This document shows, in pieces, positions 1 to 8,965 of a DNA stretch of 64,000 bases (the first letter of the stretch is position 1; each line of letters starts with the position of its first letter). The notes beneath the pieces were generated by a model, which was not told where the DNA came from, ran no database searches, and saw only the letters and a program-made list of their open reading frames with translations. Source of the stretch: Aequorivita sp. (GTDB lineage Bacteria; Bacteroidota; Bacteroidia; Flavobacteriales; Flavobacteriaceae); assembly GCA_024637015.1 (NCBI GenBank), contig JAGXGE010000035.1:1-64000 (forward strand), written 5' to 3'. Position numbers and translations under genes: made by a program.

Positions 1-102
1 ACGACCTCGCAGATGGATGTTTCTGCACTTAGCACGGGCACCTATTTGATGAAAGTTACCGTAAATGGACAGACGGGCACTTACAAGGTACTGAAGGACT
101 GA
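1..102 (+). CDS. T9SS cargo protein, C-terminal end only
   Basis: Open from the left edge of the window and ending with TGA. The 33 visible residues carry the end of a type IX secretion type A sorting domain: the GTYLMKVTVNGQ strand followed by GTYKVLKD. This domain directs proteins across the outer membrane and is usually cleaved off. The next gene ends with an almost identical sequence (GTYIMKVTVAGQ, GTYKVLKN), so the two are probably tandem relatives. The passenger part and its function lie outside the window. Confidence 0.85.
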   Translation, partial: TTSQMDVSALSTGTYLMKVTVNGQTGTYKVLKD

Positions 103-130
103 TCCTTTAGAAACCTTGCTTTATAATACC

Positions 131-160
131 AAACCACCCGCAAAAGCGGGTGGTTTTTTT
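131..160 (+). terminator. Rho-independent terminator
   Basis: An 11-bp perfect stem AAACCACCCGC / GCGGGTGGTTT with an AAAA loop is followed by a run of T. It closes the cargo gene that enters from the left edge. Confidence 0.9.
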
Positions 161-201
161 TATTTAAATGCATGAAATATCAAAAAAAATTCAACAAAAC
201 T

Positions 202-232
202 TTTGCTGTTACAATTTTTTACAATAGATTTA
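202..232 (+). promoter_or_regulatory. Bacteroidota-type promoter (-33 TTTG / -7 box)
   Basis: TTTG, then 19 bases, then TAGATTTA, which matches the TAnnTTTG -7 box at 7 of 8 positions. It lies about 28 bases before the ATG at 261. The same 19-base spacing is seen at the SRP RNA promoter in this window. Confidence 0.55.
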
Positions 233-260
233 ACTCAGTTTAACTAAAATATATATTAAA

Positions 261-2087
261 ATGAGAAAAATTACTTTACTATTTGGATGCTTTATCGGCC
301 TTTGTGGGGCTGTTATGGCACAAGATCTTCAACAGTCATCAGAGATTGATGGTCTTTTGAACAGATTATCCCAAATTGGAAACAATATGGGAAATGTTTC
401 AGATTATTTTACATTAGAAGAGCAAGCTACTCTTAGAACGCATTTTGCTCACAACAGAACTGCAAATAGTTATAATGGCGTATTGCTAGAAAATGCAGCA
501 CCTCATTCTTTTGTTAGCGGTAATGCCCCTGGTGTTCGTGTGGCCAATGGCCCAGCTGGAACAGCTACTGAAGTATTGTTGGGGCAACGTGCTCCAGTTA
601 CCATTACACAAAACAATTCACAAACAATTGTTGATGGTTTGGGTCTTACTTGTCAATCAGGTGGTATAACTACAGATAACCAATTAGCAGGTGTTTTTAA
701 TCTAAGCGCTGATTTTGGAATTAATGTAGATTGGGAAATTCAAAGTGTTGAATTTGGTGTTGATGAGGTTTTATTTGCTCCTGGTGATGCTTACCCTGTT
801 ACGGTTAATGCATACACTACAACTTCAGATCCAAACGGAACTTTAACTTTGTTGGGATCTACAATTGCTACTATTGGTTCTGCCGATGATTTAAGCGTTG
901 TTGCAGTGGCAATGCCAGCTGGTGTTGTAGTTCCTGCTGGTGGTGTTTTGGTAATAGAATTACAAGTTTTTAACGACGGTATCACAGGCTTTAGATTAGG
1001 TGCTACTGATGTTGCTTCTAACGATGATTCTTGGATTCTTGCTGCTGATTGTGGATTGACTACTTATGGAACGTATGCTTCTTTAGGTTTTAACGACAGA
1101 TGGCACGTAATGAATGTTGTTGGTGAAGACGTAAGCGTCGGTGGTCCAGCTGTAGTATTTGGTATTAACAACTCTACCACAACTTTGGTAAGTTTTGATC
1201 CAGCCGATCCAACAGTATTGAACAACCTTGGAATTTCTCCAGCTGCAGGTTTTGAGAATGCAGGTGCAATTGACCCTAACGATCAAAACACAGCTTATGT
1301 ACTTGATAATGGCGGTGCTTTCTACAGTGTAGACCTTACAACTGGTGTATACACTAGTCTTGGTAATATTACAGCTCCAAACGGTGAAAGCTGGTCAGGT
1401 GCTGAGTTTGACGCAGCCAGTGGTACGATGTACGCAATGTCTACAAACATAACTACTTCTACTTTATCTACAATTGATACTGGAGCAGCTACTGCTACTA
1501 CAGTGGGTATGACCGGTATGGCCGGAGCTATCTCTTTAATGATAGATGGTGCGGGTCAGGGTTACAGCCATGACATTGTTGACGATACTTTCTATGCAGT
1601 AGATTTAACTACAGGAACAGCTACTCCTATCGGTTCACTTGGTTTTGATGCCAATTTTGGACAGGGAGGAACTTACAATCCTGGAGACGGTTTTGTTTAT
1701 CTTTCTGCTTATGACAACGGTTCAGCCCAATCACAGTGGAGACAAGTTGACGTAACTAACGGTAGTTCTACCGTTATCGGTCTTTTCAACGGAGGAGCTG
1801 ACCAAGTTTCTTGGTCTTCTGTTCAGGGAGGAACTGCAGGTGTATCTGAAAACGCTCTTGAAGGCTTCGCTTACTATCCAAACCCAACTTCTGATGTACT
1901 TTCATTGAAGTCTGTTAACAGTATAGATTCAGTATCTATCTATAACCTTTTGGGTCAAAGAGTGATCGACACCAAGATTGGTGCTACCACTTCAGATATC
2001 AACCTTTCAGGCTTGACAGCTGGTACCTACATTATGAAGGTAACCGTTGCAGGACAGATTGGTACTTACAAAGTATTGAAAAACTAA
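261..2087 (+). CDS. Secreted T9SS type A cargo protein with DUF4394-like propeller region
   Basis: 608 residues. Residues 1-21 form a Sec signal peptide ending in MAQ. Residues about 100-290 look like a beta-sandwich; residues about 298-525 hold repeated strands of the type SVDLTTG...LG and AVDLTTGTATPIGS, typical of DUF4394-type or other beta-propellers. Residues about 535-608 are a T9SS type A sorting domain (YYPNPTSDVLSL, VSIYNLLGQRV, GTYIMKVTV). The gene stands alone between two terminators with its own promoter. Codons are dominated by GCT, GGT, ACT and AAC, which suggests high expression. The substrate or role is not known. Confidence 0.85.
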   Translation: MRKITLLFGCFIGLCGAVMAQDLQQSSEIDGLLNRLSQIGNNMGNVSDYFTLEEQATLRTHFAHNRTANSYNGVLLENAAPHSFVSGNAPGVRVANGPAGTATEVLLGQRAPVTITQNNSQTIVDGLGLTCQSGGITTDNQLAGVFNLSADFGINVDWEIQSVEFGVDEVLFAPGDAYPVTVNAYTTTSDPNGTLTLLGSTIATIGSADDLSVVAVAMPAGVVVPAGGVLVIELQVFNDGITGFRLGATDVASNDDSWILAADCGLTTYGTYASLGFNDRWHVMNVVGEDVSVGGPAVVFGINNSTTTLVSFDPADPTVLNNLGISPAAGFENAGAIDPNDQNTAYVLDNGGAFYSVDLTTGVYTSLGNITAPNGESWSGAEFDAASGTMYAMSTNITTSTLSTIDTGAATATTVGMTGMAGAISLMIDGAGQGYSHDIVDDTFYAVDLTTGTATPIGSLGFDANFGQGGTYNPGDGFVYLSAYDNGSAQSQWRQVDVTNGSSTVIGLFNGGADQVSWSSVQGGTAGVSENALEGFAYYPNPTSDVLSLKSVNSIDSVSIYNLLGQRVIDTKIGATTSDINLSGLTAGTYIMKVTVAGQIGTYKVLKN

Positions 2088-2107
2088 ATTTTCATAATTG
2101 ATATGAA

Positions 2108-2138
2108 AAGCCATTCACGAAAGTGGGTGGCTTTTTTT
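2108..2138 (+). terminator. Rho-independent terminator
   Basis: Stem AAGCCATTCAC / GTGGGTGGCTT (with G-T pairs), GAAA loop, then seven T. It ends the preceding cargo gene and lies just before the -7 box of the glycosyltransferase gene. Confidence 0.88.
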
Positions 2139-2145
2139 ATTTGAT

Positions 2146-2153
2146 TAACTTTG
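2146..2153 (+). promoter_or_regulatory. -7 box, probably giving a leaderless mRNA
   Basis: TAACTTTG matches the Bacteroidota -7 consensus exactly and stops only four bases before the ATG at 2158. Transcription would start at or next to the start codon. No clear -33 TTTG is visible because the terminator stem occupies that place. Confidence 0.5.
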
Positions 2154-2157
2154 CGCA

Positions 2158-3159
2158 ATGAAGCGAAATTACTCCTTTATAATTCCAGTATTCAACCGTC
2201 CACAGGAAGTAAAGGAACTTTTTGAAAGTTTTATTAGTTTAAATTTTCATGAAGATTTTGAAATAGTCTTGGTTGAAGATGGTTCCACAGAAACTTCTGA
2301 AAAAGTGGTGGAGGAATTCTCCAAAAAACTTTCTATTTCATATTATTTTAAACAAAATTCCGGACCGGGCGATTCGCGAAATTTTGGAATGAAACAAGCA
2401 AAGGGCAATTATTTTATAATCCTCGATTCCGATTGTTTGTTGCCTCCCCATTATTTAACTACCGTAGATTTATTTCTCAGTAACCAATTTATTCATTGTT
2501 TTGGAGGTGCAGATGCGGCACACAGCAGTTTTACCCCTTTGCAAAAAGCCATAAATTATGTTATGACTTCTTTTTTTACAACTGGAGGAATAAGAGGTAG
2601 TAAAGCCAGCATTAACCGTTTTGAGCCTAGAAGTTTTAATATGGGCATTTCAAAGGAAGCCTTTAAAAAAACGGGTGGGTTTTCAAAAATACATCCGGGG
2701 GAGGACCCCGACCTTTCCCAACGTATTTTAAAGGCAGGTTATAAAACTACATTTTTGCCCAATGCTTTCGTTTACCATAAAAGACGCATTTCTTGGAAAA
2801 AATTCTATATACAGGTTAAGAAATTTGGGATTGTTAGGCCTATTTTAAACCAATGGCATCCTTCTGCTGCAAAAATTACGTTTTGGTTTCCAACGGTTTT
2901 TGTTTTTTTCACAGTGTTTTCAGTATTGCTTTCTCTTTTTATATCGCCCTTTTTTATAGTGCCTATTCTTTTATACTTAATGTTGATATTGATTGATTCT
3001 TCCATAAAAAATAAAAATATTTATATTGGATTTCTTTCCGTAGCTGCTGTTTTTGTTCAATTTTTTGGATATGGAATTGCTTTTCTGAAATCAAGTTTTT
3101 TAATAAATCTTCTAAAGAAAGATCCGCAGAAACAATTTCCCTCCTTATTTTTTGATTAA
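2158..3159 (+). CDS. Membrane-linked family 2 glycosyltransferase
   Basis: 333 residues. The GT-A fold of family GT2 is shown by the N-terminal SFIIPVFNRP strand, VEDGS at 39-43, the metal-binding DSD at 90-92 and the acceptor-side GEDPDLSQRI near 181-190. Two hydrophobic stretches follow (about 240-275 and 285-310), so the enzyme is anchored to the inner membrane with a cytoplasmic catalytic domain. It should transfer a sugar from a nucleotide-sugar to an envelope glycan or lipid; donor and acceptor cannot be read from the sequence. First gene of a + strand run leading into the YbbR gene 26 bases later. Confidence 0.88.
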   Translation: MKRNYSFIIPVFNRPQEVKELFESFISLNFHEDFEIVLVEDGSTETSEKVVEEFSKKLSISYYFKQNSGPGDSRNFGMKQAKGNYFIILDSDCLLPPHYLTTVDLFLSNQFIHCFGGADAAHSSFTPLQKAINYVMTSFFTTGGIRGSKASINRFEPRSFNMGISKEAFKKTGGFSKIHPGEDPDLSQRILKAGYKTTFLPNAFVYHKRRISWKKFYIQVKKFGIVRPILNQWHPSAAKITFWFPTVFVFFTVFSVLLSLFISPFFIVPILLYLMLILIDSSIKNKNIYIGFLSVAAVFVQFFGYGIAFLKSSFLINLLKKDPQKQFPSLFFD

Positions 3160-3185
3160 TTTTAGTGACTGTCAATAAAACTAAT

Positions 3186-4136
3186 ATGACGAAGGGCTTT
3201 TTTAAAAATAATAAAAATTCAAAAGTAAAACGCTTTTTGCTCTTTTTACTTCTTGCTACAATTTTTTGGGTTTTAACCAAATTCAGTAGGGAATTTACTT
3301 CTACTATGCATGCAAAGATTAACTATGAAAATATTCCTGAAACTGCTGCATTGGCTGAAAATAATATAAATGATATATCATTTGACCTTACAGCAAACGG
3401 TTTTGAAATATTGTTCTATAAGTTTAAGAAACCAACAATAGAAATTCAGGTTGGTAAATATTATACTAATGAAAAGGAAAGTTTTACAATCTCCAAAAAT
3501 GATTTGCTGCGCCTGGTTGCATCAAACTTCAATAGAAACTTGGCAGTCAAAAATCTTTCGGTTGAACAATTGGAAGTTCGTTTAGATCCAATAGTTTTAA
3601 AGAAAGTGCGGGTGGTTGCAATGACGGATATTACTTTTAAAAACGGCTTTAAGGCAGTAGATAGTATTAAAATTTCTCCAGATTCGGTTACAATATCTGG
3701 TCCTTCCGGTAGTTTGAAGAACATTAAGACAATTTCAGCAGATTTAATTTCACTGAAAGATGTGGAAAAAAATATTTCTGAAACAGTTAAAATTTCTAAA
3801 CCAAACAATGAAGTCCTTTCTGTTAAGCCAAACAAAGTAGAAGTAAAATTGGCTGTTGCCGAATTTTCCCAAGGACAGTTTACACTTCCAGTGGAAGTGA
3901 TCAATTTGCCTCCAGATGTGGAAATAAAATTGGTTCCACAAGCAATAAAGATATCATTTGATGTTTCTGTAAATGATTTCGCGAATATTTCAAAGGAAAA
4001 TTTTAGGGTAGTTTGTGATTATTCAAAAAGGAATGTAAATGAAAATTTTATGTTGCCTTTTCTAGAAAAAAAGCCCAAAAATATCATTAATGTAATGTTC
4101 GAGCCCAAAAAGATTGATTTCTTCATGTTTAAATAA
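3186..4136 (+). CDS. YbbR-like domain protein (CdaR family relative)
   Basis: 316 residues from the ATG at 3186; an in-frame GTG at 3165 would add seven residues but lies only five bases after the previous stop. A single membrane helix near the N-terminus (KRFLLFLLLATIFWVL) is followed by repeated YbbR-type beta domains facing the periplasm (for example the VRVVAMTDITFKNGF and VTISGPSGSL repeats). In Firmicutes YbbR/CdaR proteins control the diadenylate cyclase CdaA; no cyclase gene is visible here. The position directly before coaE is common in Flavobacteriaceae. Function here is inferred only. Confidence 0.8.
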   Translation: MTKGFFKNNKNSKVKRFLLFLLLATIFWVLTKFSREFTSTMHAKINYENIPETAALAENNINDISFDLTANGFEILFYKFKKPTIEIQVGKYYTNEKESFTISKNDLLRLVASNFNRNLAVKNLSVEQLEVRLDPIVLKKVRVVAMTDITFKNGFKAVDSIKISPDSVTISGPSGSLKNIKTISADLISLKDVEKNISETVKISKPNNEVLSVKPNKVEVKLAVAEFSQGQFTLPVEVINLPPDVEIKLVPQAIKISFDVSVNDFANISKENFRVVCDYSKRNVNENFMLPFLEKKPKNIINVMFEPKKIDFFMFK

Positions 4137-4168
4137 ATTTTATTTCTACAAATTAAAATTCAGCAAAA

Positions 4169-4744
4169 ATGAAAATCGTGGGCCTAACTGGCGGAATTGG
4201 AAGCGGAAAAACAACAGTCGCAAAATTGTTTTCGGAATTGGGCGTGCCTGTTTATATTGCAGATATTGAAGCTAAGAAACTAACCAATTCATCATCGGTT
4301 ATCCGCCGTAAACTGATCAAACTTTTAGGAAACGAAACATATTTAAACGGTAGTTTAAACCGAAAATATGTAGCCGATAAAATCTTCGCAGATGAAGCGC
4401 TTTTAAACGCAGTTAATGCCATAATCCATCCTAAGGTTGCTGCACATTTTAAAAAATGGGTTCTCAATCAAAAAACGAATTATGTAATAAAAGAAGCAGC
4501 GATACTTTTTGAAAACGGCAGTTATAAAGAATGTGATGTTGTTATTTTGGTCACGGCCCCTAAGGCTTTGCGTATTGAACGTGTAAAAACCCGCGACAAC
4601 GCTACTCAGAGTGAAATTGAACAACGGATGGACAATCAGTGGAGCGATTCCAAAAAGAAAAAGTTGGCAGATATAGTTATTGAAAATATTGAAATGGAAA
4701 ACACACGAAGGCAGGTGGAAACAATTCATCATACTTTAAATTAG
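4169..4744 (+). CDS. coaE: Dephospho-CoA kinase
   Basis: 191 residues, the usual length. It phosphorylates the 3-prime hydroxyl of dephospho-CoA with ATP, the last step of coenzyme A synthesis, in the cytoplasm. The P-loop GGIGSGKT is at residues 8-15, followed by YIADIEAK (the substrate-binding Asp) and the lid region with RVKTRDNATQSEIEQRM. Starts 32 bases after the YbbR gene and is probably co-transcribed with it. Confidence 0.95.
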   Translation: MKIVGLTGGIGSGKTTVAKLFSELGVPVYIADIEAKKLTNSSSVIRRKLIKLLGNETYLNGSLNRKYVADKIFADEALLNAVNAIIHPKVAAHFKKWVLNQKTNYVIKEAAILFENGSYKECDVVILVTAPKALRIERVKTRDNATQSEIEQRMDNQWSDSKKKKLADIVIENIEMENTRRQVETIHHTLN

Positions 4745-4815
4745 GTACTCTTTAAATCTGTTTTTTCTTTTGTTAACATTTGGTTAAATGAACAAGTAGC
4801 TAAATGTTAAAATCT

Positions 4816-4823
4816 TACTTTTG
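4816..4823 (+). promoter_or_regulatory. -7 box, probably giving a leaderless mRNA
   Basis: TACTTTTG fits TAnnTTTG and ends four bases before the ATG at 4828. It would allow the two-component pair to be transcribed apart from coaE. No well-placed -33 element is seen. Confidence 0.45.
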
Positions 4824-4827
4824 AGAA

Positions 4828-6387
4828 ATGAACAGAAAGCTATTCGTATTGCTTATAGCGCTCATGAGCCTATCATTATTGGGAATAGTATTTGTTCAAG
4901 GATATTGGATATCAAACGCATATCAAACTAAAAATGATCAATTTACCATAAATGTGAAACAGGTTCTTTTGTCCGTTGCAAAAGAAATTCAGTTACAGGA
5001 AAATGAAGCCTATTACCAAATTTACAGTGCTTATATAGATAGCATTCAAGTTCCCGACAATACAGTTTTCACAGAGCTGGCCTACAGAATTCAAAACAAG
5101 ACCACGAATGAAACATACATTTTTACTGACGGAATTTTAGAACAGGATTACAAGCTTTCCTCAGAGCTTTTGAATACAGATACCGACAGTATTCAATTTA
5201 CAAAATTGACAAACAGGAAAACTAAGACCAAAATCTCAAAAAGTATTGACGGAGTTACCACAACAGAGACACGTGTGGAATCTTTTTCGAGAATGAAAGA
5301 CTATGAGCGAAAGCAGTTTGAGGATTTTGTTGGAAATGTAACTGCACTTATCCCTATATACAAGAGAGTAGATGCAGGCAAAATTGACGAATTGGTTAAT
5401 AAGGAGCTTAAGGAAAGAGGGTTAAATTCAAAATTTGAATTCGCTGTTTTTAGTAATAACATAGAGACAAAAGTACGCTCAAAAGATTTTAAATACAGTG
5501 AAAATAGTACTTATACCGTACCACTTTTTGTGAACGAAGTCAAAAACGGTTACGAACTTTATGTAAATTTTTCAGAAAAGGAAAAACTGGTTTTGAATAG
5601 TATTTTGGGAATGGCTATCCTTTCTTTGGTTTTTACTGCAGTAATAATCTTAGCATACTCCAGCGCTATTTCACAAATATATAAACAACGACAGATTTCT
5701 CAGATTAAGAGTGATTTTATAAATAATATGACCCACGAGTTCAAGACTCCAATAGCAACTATAAATCTTGCACTCGATTCTCTTAAGAATCCAAAAGTGA
5801 AGGATAATAGGGAGTTTTTGGATCGATATTTGGGAATGATAAGGGACGAAAACAAGCGCATGCATGCACAGGTAGAAAATGTTTTGCGGATTTCAAAACT
5901 TGAAAAGAACGAATTGGATTTGCCCAAAGAGCGTTTTAATTTACAGGAAATTGTGGAAGATGCAATTTCACATGTAAGCTTAATAGTAGAAGATAGGGGA
6001 GGATATATTAAAACCCATTATGGAGCTCTCAAATCTACTGTCTTGGCCAATGAATCTCACCTTAGCAACGTGATTGTTAACTTGCTCGAGAATGCCATTA
6101 AGTATTCTGAGGACGAACCAAAGATTGACGTCTATTCAGAAAATGTAAAAAACAGTATAATCCTCAAAATAAGAGATCAGGGAATGGGGATGACAAAACA
6201 AGTTCAGAAAAAAATATTTGAAAAATTTTACAGAGAACACTCTGGCGATATACACAACGTAAAAGGTCACGGTCTTGGGCTGGCATACGTAAAGCGCATC
6301 TTGGATGATCACGATGCAGAAATATACGTAGAAAGTGAAAAAGGAAAAGGCAGCACTTTTATTATAAAATTACACTTAATATCTTAA
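4828..6387 (+). CDS. Sensor histidine kinase, two membrane helices
   Basis: 519 residues. Membrane helices at about 5-26 and 257-280 flank a periplasmic sensor region of about 230 residues with no recognised domain. The cytoplasmic part has the H-box MTHEFKTP (phospho-His303), the N-box LLENAIKYS (Asn422), the G1 box DQGMGM (450-455) and the G2 box GHGLGL (480-485). No HAMP domain is evident. It is similar in layout to the Bacteroides RprX kinase. The response regulator starts four bases downstream, so the two form a dedicated pair. The signal is not known. Confidence 0.93.
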   Translation: MNRKLFVLLIALMSLSLLGIVFVQGYWISNAYQTKNDQFTINVKQVLLSVAKEIQLQENEAYYQIYSAYIDSIQVPDNTVFTELAYRIQNKTTNETYIFTDGILEQDYKLSSELLNTDTDSIQFTKLTNRKTKTKISKSIDGVTTTETRVESFSRMKDYERKQFEDFVGNVTALIPIYKRVDAGKIDELVNKELKERGLNSKFEFAVFSNNIETKVRSKDFKYSENSTYTVPLFVNEVKNGYELYVNFSEKEKLVLNSILGMAILSLVFTAVIILAYSSAISQIYKQRQISQIKSDFINNMTHEFKTPIATINLALDSLKNPKVKDNREFLDRYLGMIRDENKRMHAQVENVLRISKLEKNELDLPKERFNLQEIVEDAISHVSLIVEDRGGYIKTHYGALKSTVLANESHLSNVIVNLLENAIKYSEDEPKIDVYSENVKNSIILKIRDQGMGMTKQVQKKIFEKFYREHSGDIHNVKGHGLGLAYVKRILDDHDAEIYVESEKGKGSTFIIKLHLIS

Positions 6388-6391
6388 AATT

Positions 6392-7108
6392 ATGGAAACA
6401 GAAAACAAAAAAATCCTTCTTGTTGAAGACGATCCCAATTTTGGGACAGTACTCAAAGATTACTTAGCCATGAACGATTATAACGTTACACATGCAAAAA
6501 ACGGCATGGAAGGTTTTGAAAAATTTAAAAAAGACGATTTCGATCTTTGTATTCTCGATGTGATGATGCCGTACAAAGACGGTTTTACACTAGCGAAAGA
6601 AATTCGCGAGAAAAACGAAGATGTGCCTATTATATTCCTAACGGCCAAAGCTATGAAAGAAGACGTATTGAAAGGCTATAAAGTTGGGGCTGATGATTAC
6701 CTCAATAAACCTTTTGACAGCGAAGTACTTTTAATGAAAATTAAGGCAATAATTCAAAGAAAAGCTACAGATTCCATTGCAGATAGCAAGCAATTTGAAT
6801 TTGAGGTAGGTAATTTTCATTTGAATTCTAAACTGCGGTTTTTAACCTTTAACAAAGAGACCCCCATCAAACTTTCACCAAAAGAGAACGAACTGTTGCG
6901 CCTTTTGGCACTTCACAAAAATGATTTGATGCCACGTGAACTTGCCCTTACTAAAATCTGGAGAGACGACAACTATTTCACATCAAGAAGCATGGACGTT
7001 TATATAGCCAAGCTTCGTAAATATCTGAGCAAAGACGATGGCGTAGAAATAGTCAACATTCACGGTGAAGGATTCCGTTTGGTGGTGAAGAGTGAAGTTG
7101 ATAATTAA
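6392..7108 (+). CDS. OmpR-family response regulator (RprY-like)
   Basis: 238 residues. Receiver domain at about 6-122 with the acidic pair D13/D14, phospho-acceptor D56 (LDVMMP), and the conserved Lys in LNKPF. A winged-helix Trans_reg_C DNA-binding domain follows from about 140 (KLSPKENELLRLLALH, SRSMDVYIAKLRKYL). It is the partner of the kinase four bases upstream and ends at a strong terminator. Target genes are not visible in the window. Confidence 0.95.
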   Translation: METENKKILLVEDDPNFGTVLKDYLAMNDYNVTHAKNGMEGFEKFKKDDFDLCILDVMMPYKDGFTLAKEIREKNEDVPIIFLTAKAMKEDVLKGYKVGADDYLNKPFDSEVLLMKIKAIIQRKATDSIADSKQFEFEVGNFHLNSKLRFLTFNKETPIKLSPKENELLRLLALHKNDLMPRELALTKIWRDDNYFTSRSMDVYIAKLRKYLSKDDGVEIVNIHGEGFRLVVKSEVDN

Positions 7109-7131
7109 TAACTCAGAATTAAGATAAGTGT

Positions 7132-7160
7132 AAAAAAACGCCTTTAAAAGGCGTTTTTTT
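7132..7160. terminator. Bidirectional terminator between converging operons
   Basis: AACGCCTTTT-type stem flanked by A runs on the left and T runs on the right works in both directions. It ends the two-component operon and overlaps the last codons of miaA on the opposite strand. Confidence 0.88.
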
Positions 7161-8061
7161 CTTTTATGAAATTTATGATGGTGGAAGCATCTGTTTGATA
7201 ATCGAACCAATGGATGGCTTTATTTTTCTTGAACCAAGTGTTTTGTCGTTTTGCAAAACGACGTGTGTTTTTCTTTATTTCTGAAATAGCTTCTTCTTTT
7301 GAAATATTTCCATCAAAATATTCAAAAAGTTCTCGGTAGCCAACAGTTTGCAAGGCGTTTTTTTCTTTATGGGGAAGTAGTGATTTTGCTTCTTCAATCA
7401 ATCCTTCATTTACCATTTTATCAACACGTTGATTAATTCGCTCATAAATTAATTCCCTTTCTGCAGTCAAACCAATAAAAATGGTTTCAAAATCTCTTTC
7501 ATCGTTTTCTTTTTTTAGAAATGAGGAATACGGTTTTCCAGTGCTCCGATAGATCTCCAAAGCCCGAATCAATCTATGTGGGTTGTGAATATCAACTTTT
7601 TTGAAATATGAAGGATCTACTTTTTTTAATTCATTTTGAAGCACTTCAATGCCTTTTTCATTCAATTCAGTGTTCAGTTGCTCCCGAATTTCTGAAGGTA
7701 CTTTTGGGAAATTGTCCAATCCTTTTACTACGGCATCAACATATAATCCCGAACCCCCAACCATTATAGCCGCTTTATTTTTTTCAAAGAGAATTTTTAG
7801 GAACTCTATCGCATCTCTTTCAAAATCACCAACGGAATAATCTTCAAAAATACTTTTGTTTTGGATGAAATGGTGTGGCACAGCTTCCAATTCTTCCTTT
7901 GAAGGAACTGCGGTGCCAATGCACATTTCTCTATAAAACTGTCTAGAGTCTGCAGATATAACTTCTATTGAAAAAGCTTTGGCAAGTTTTATGGCAAGTG
8001 AAGTTTTGCCAATTGCGGTAGGGCCGACCACACAAATAAGAAATGGTTTTTGTGGTGACAT
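7144..8061 (-). CDS. miaA: tRNA dimethylallyltransferase
   Basis: 305 residues. Adds the dimethylallyl group to A37 of tRNAs that read codons beginning with U. P-loop GPTAIGKT is at residues 13-20; the DSRQFYR motif, GGSGLYVDAV, the PHRLIRALEIY segment and RRFAKRQNTWF are all family hallmarks. Its start ATG shares a base with the stop of the upstream channel gene (TAATG), suggesting coupled translation. Last gene of the minus-strand run that begins at 14245. Confidence 0.96.
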   Translation of the reverse strand: MSPQKPFLICVVGPTAIGKTSLAIKLAKAFSIEVISADSRQFYREMCIGTAVPSKEELEAVPHHFIQNKSIFEDYSVGDFERDAIEFLKILFEKNKAAIMVGGSGLYVDAVVKGLDNFPKVPSEIREQLNTELNEKGIEVLQNELKKVDPSYFKKVDIHNPHRLIRALEIYRSTGKPYSSFLKKENDERDFETIFIGLTAERELIYERINQRVDKMVNEGLIEEAKSLLPHKEKNALQTVGYRELFEYFDGNISKEEAISEIKKNTRRFAKRQNTWFKKNKAIHWFDYQTDASTIINFIKEKNAF

Positions 8062-8927
8062 TAAGTTTCTAAATTACTTTCGTAATGTAATTTTTCACCA
8101 CATTTATGGCAATATTTGGCATCGTCTCGGTGCCGTTGGGAACCACAATTTGTGCAAACTTGAGTATTTACGTGTACATAATCTTTTCCCAACACGTCAT
8201 TTTTGTCCATACTCTTCGTGTATTCAGCGCTAACAATACCCGTGGGGACAGCGATGATTCCATAACCTAAAATCATAATAACAGTTGCCAATAACTGCCC
8301 AAGGGGAGTAGAAGGGGCAATGTCTCCAAAGCCAACCGTAGTAAGAGTTACAATACACCAATAAACACTTATGGGGATGCTTTTAAAACCGTGTTCGGGG
8401 CCTTCAATTATATACATTAATGTGCCTGCAATTACAGCTATAACAAGAACGGCAAAAAGGAAAACAAGTATTTTTGCTTTACTATTGGCCAGTGCCTTTC
8501 GCAATTTAGCAGCTTCCCCGATGTAACGCGTAATTTTTAAAATTCTAAAAACCCTTAAAAGTCTCAGTGCACGAACGGAAAGCAAAAAGCTACTTCCAGC
8601 AAGAAGGAATGATAAATAAAGCGGAATGGTAGATAGAAAATCAATAATCCCATAAAAACTGAAAATATACACTTTGGGCTTTTTAACCGTAATAATTCTG
8701 GCTATATATTCAATGGTGAAAAATATGGTTATAATCCACTCGCCCAAATAAAGTATTTCGTGGTATTTGGCATCAATCTCACTAACACTTTCCAGCATTA
8801 CCAAAATAATACTCAAGAGTATAAGTACAAGTAATACTACATCGAAAAGCTTGCCCATGGGCGTATCTGCTTCATAAATAATTTCGTGAAGCTTAAAGCG
8901 CCAAGATTTTTTATCGGTTGGTTTCAA
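8061..8927 (-). CDS. Voltage-gated potassium channel with C-terminal zinc ribbon
   Basis: 288 residues. Six membrane segments can be traced: S1 about 28-48, S2 58-80, S3 90-110, an S4 voltage sensor with basic residues every third position (R119, R122, R125, R128, K131, R134), S5 153-175 and S6 208-232. The pore loop carries the K+ selectivity filter TVGFGD (197-202). After S6 comes a cytoplasmic tail with C258, C261, C273 and C276 (CTNCG...CHKCG), a zinc-ribbon-like knuckle. The tail is not part of the classical channel and may regulate gating or assembly. Confidence 0.9.
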   Translation of the reverse strand: MKPTDKKSWRFKLHEIIYEADTPMGKLFDVVLLVLILLSIILVMLESVSEIDAKYHEILYLGEWIITIFFTIEYIARIITVKKPKVYIFSFYGIIDFLSTIPLYLSFLLAGSSFLLSVRALRLLRVFRILKITRYIGEAAKLRKALANSKAKILVFLFAVLVIAVIAGTLMYIIEGPEHGFKSIPISVYWCIVTLTTVGFGDIAPSTPLGQLLATVIMILGYGIIAVPTGIVSAEYTKSMDKNDVLGKDYVHVNTQVCTNCGSQRHRDDAKYCHKCGEKLHYESNLET

Positions 8928-8965
8928 TTTGTGCTTTTTGAAAGTCTAAAATAAGAAACTTTAAG

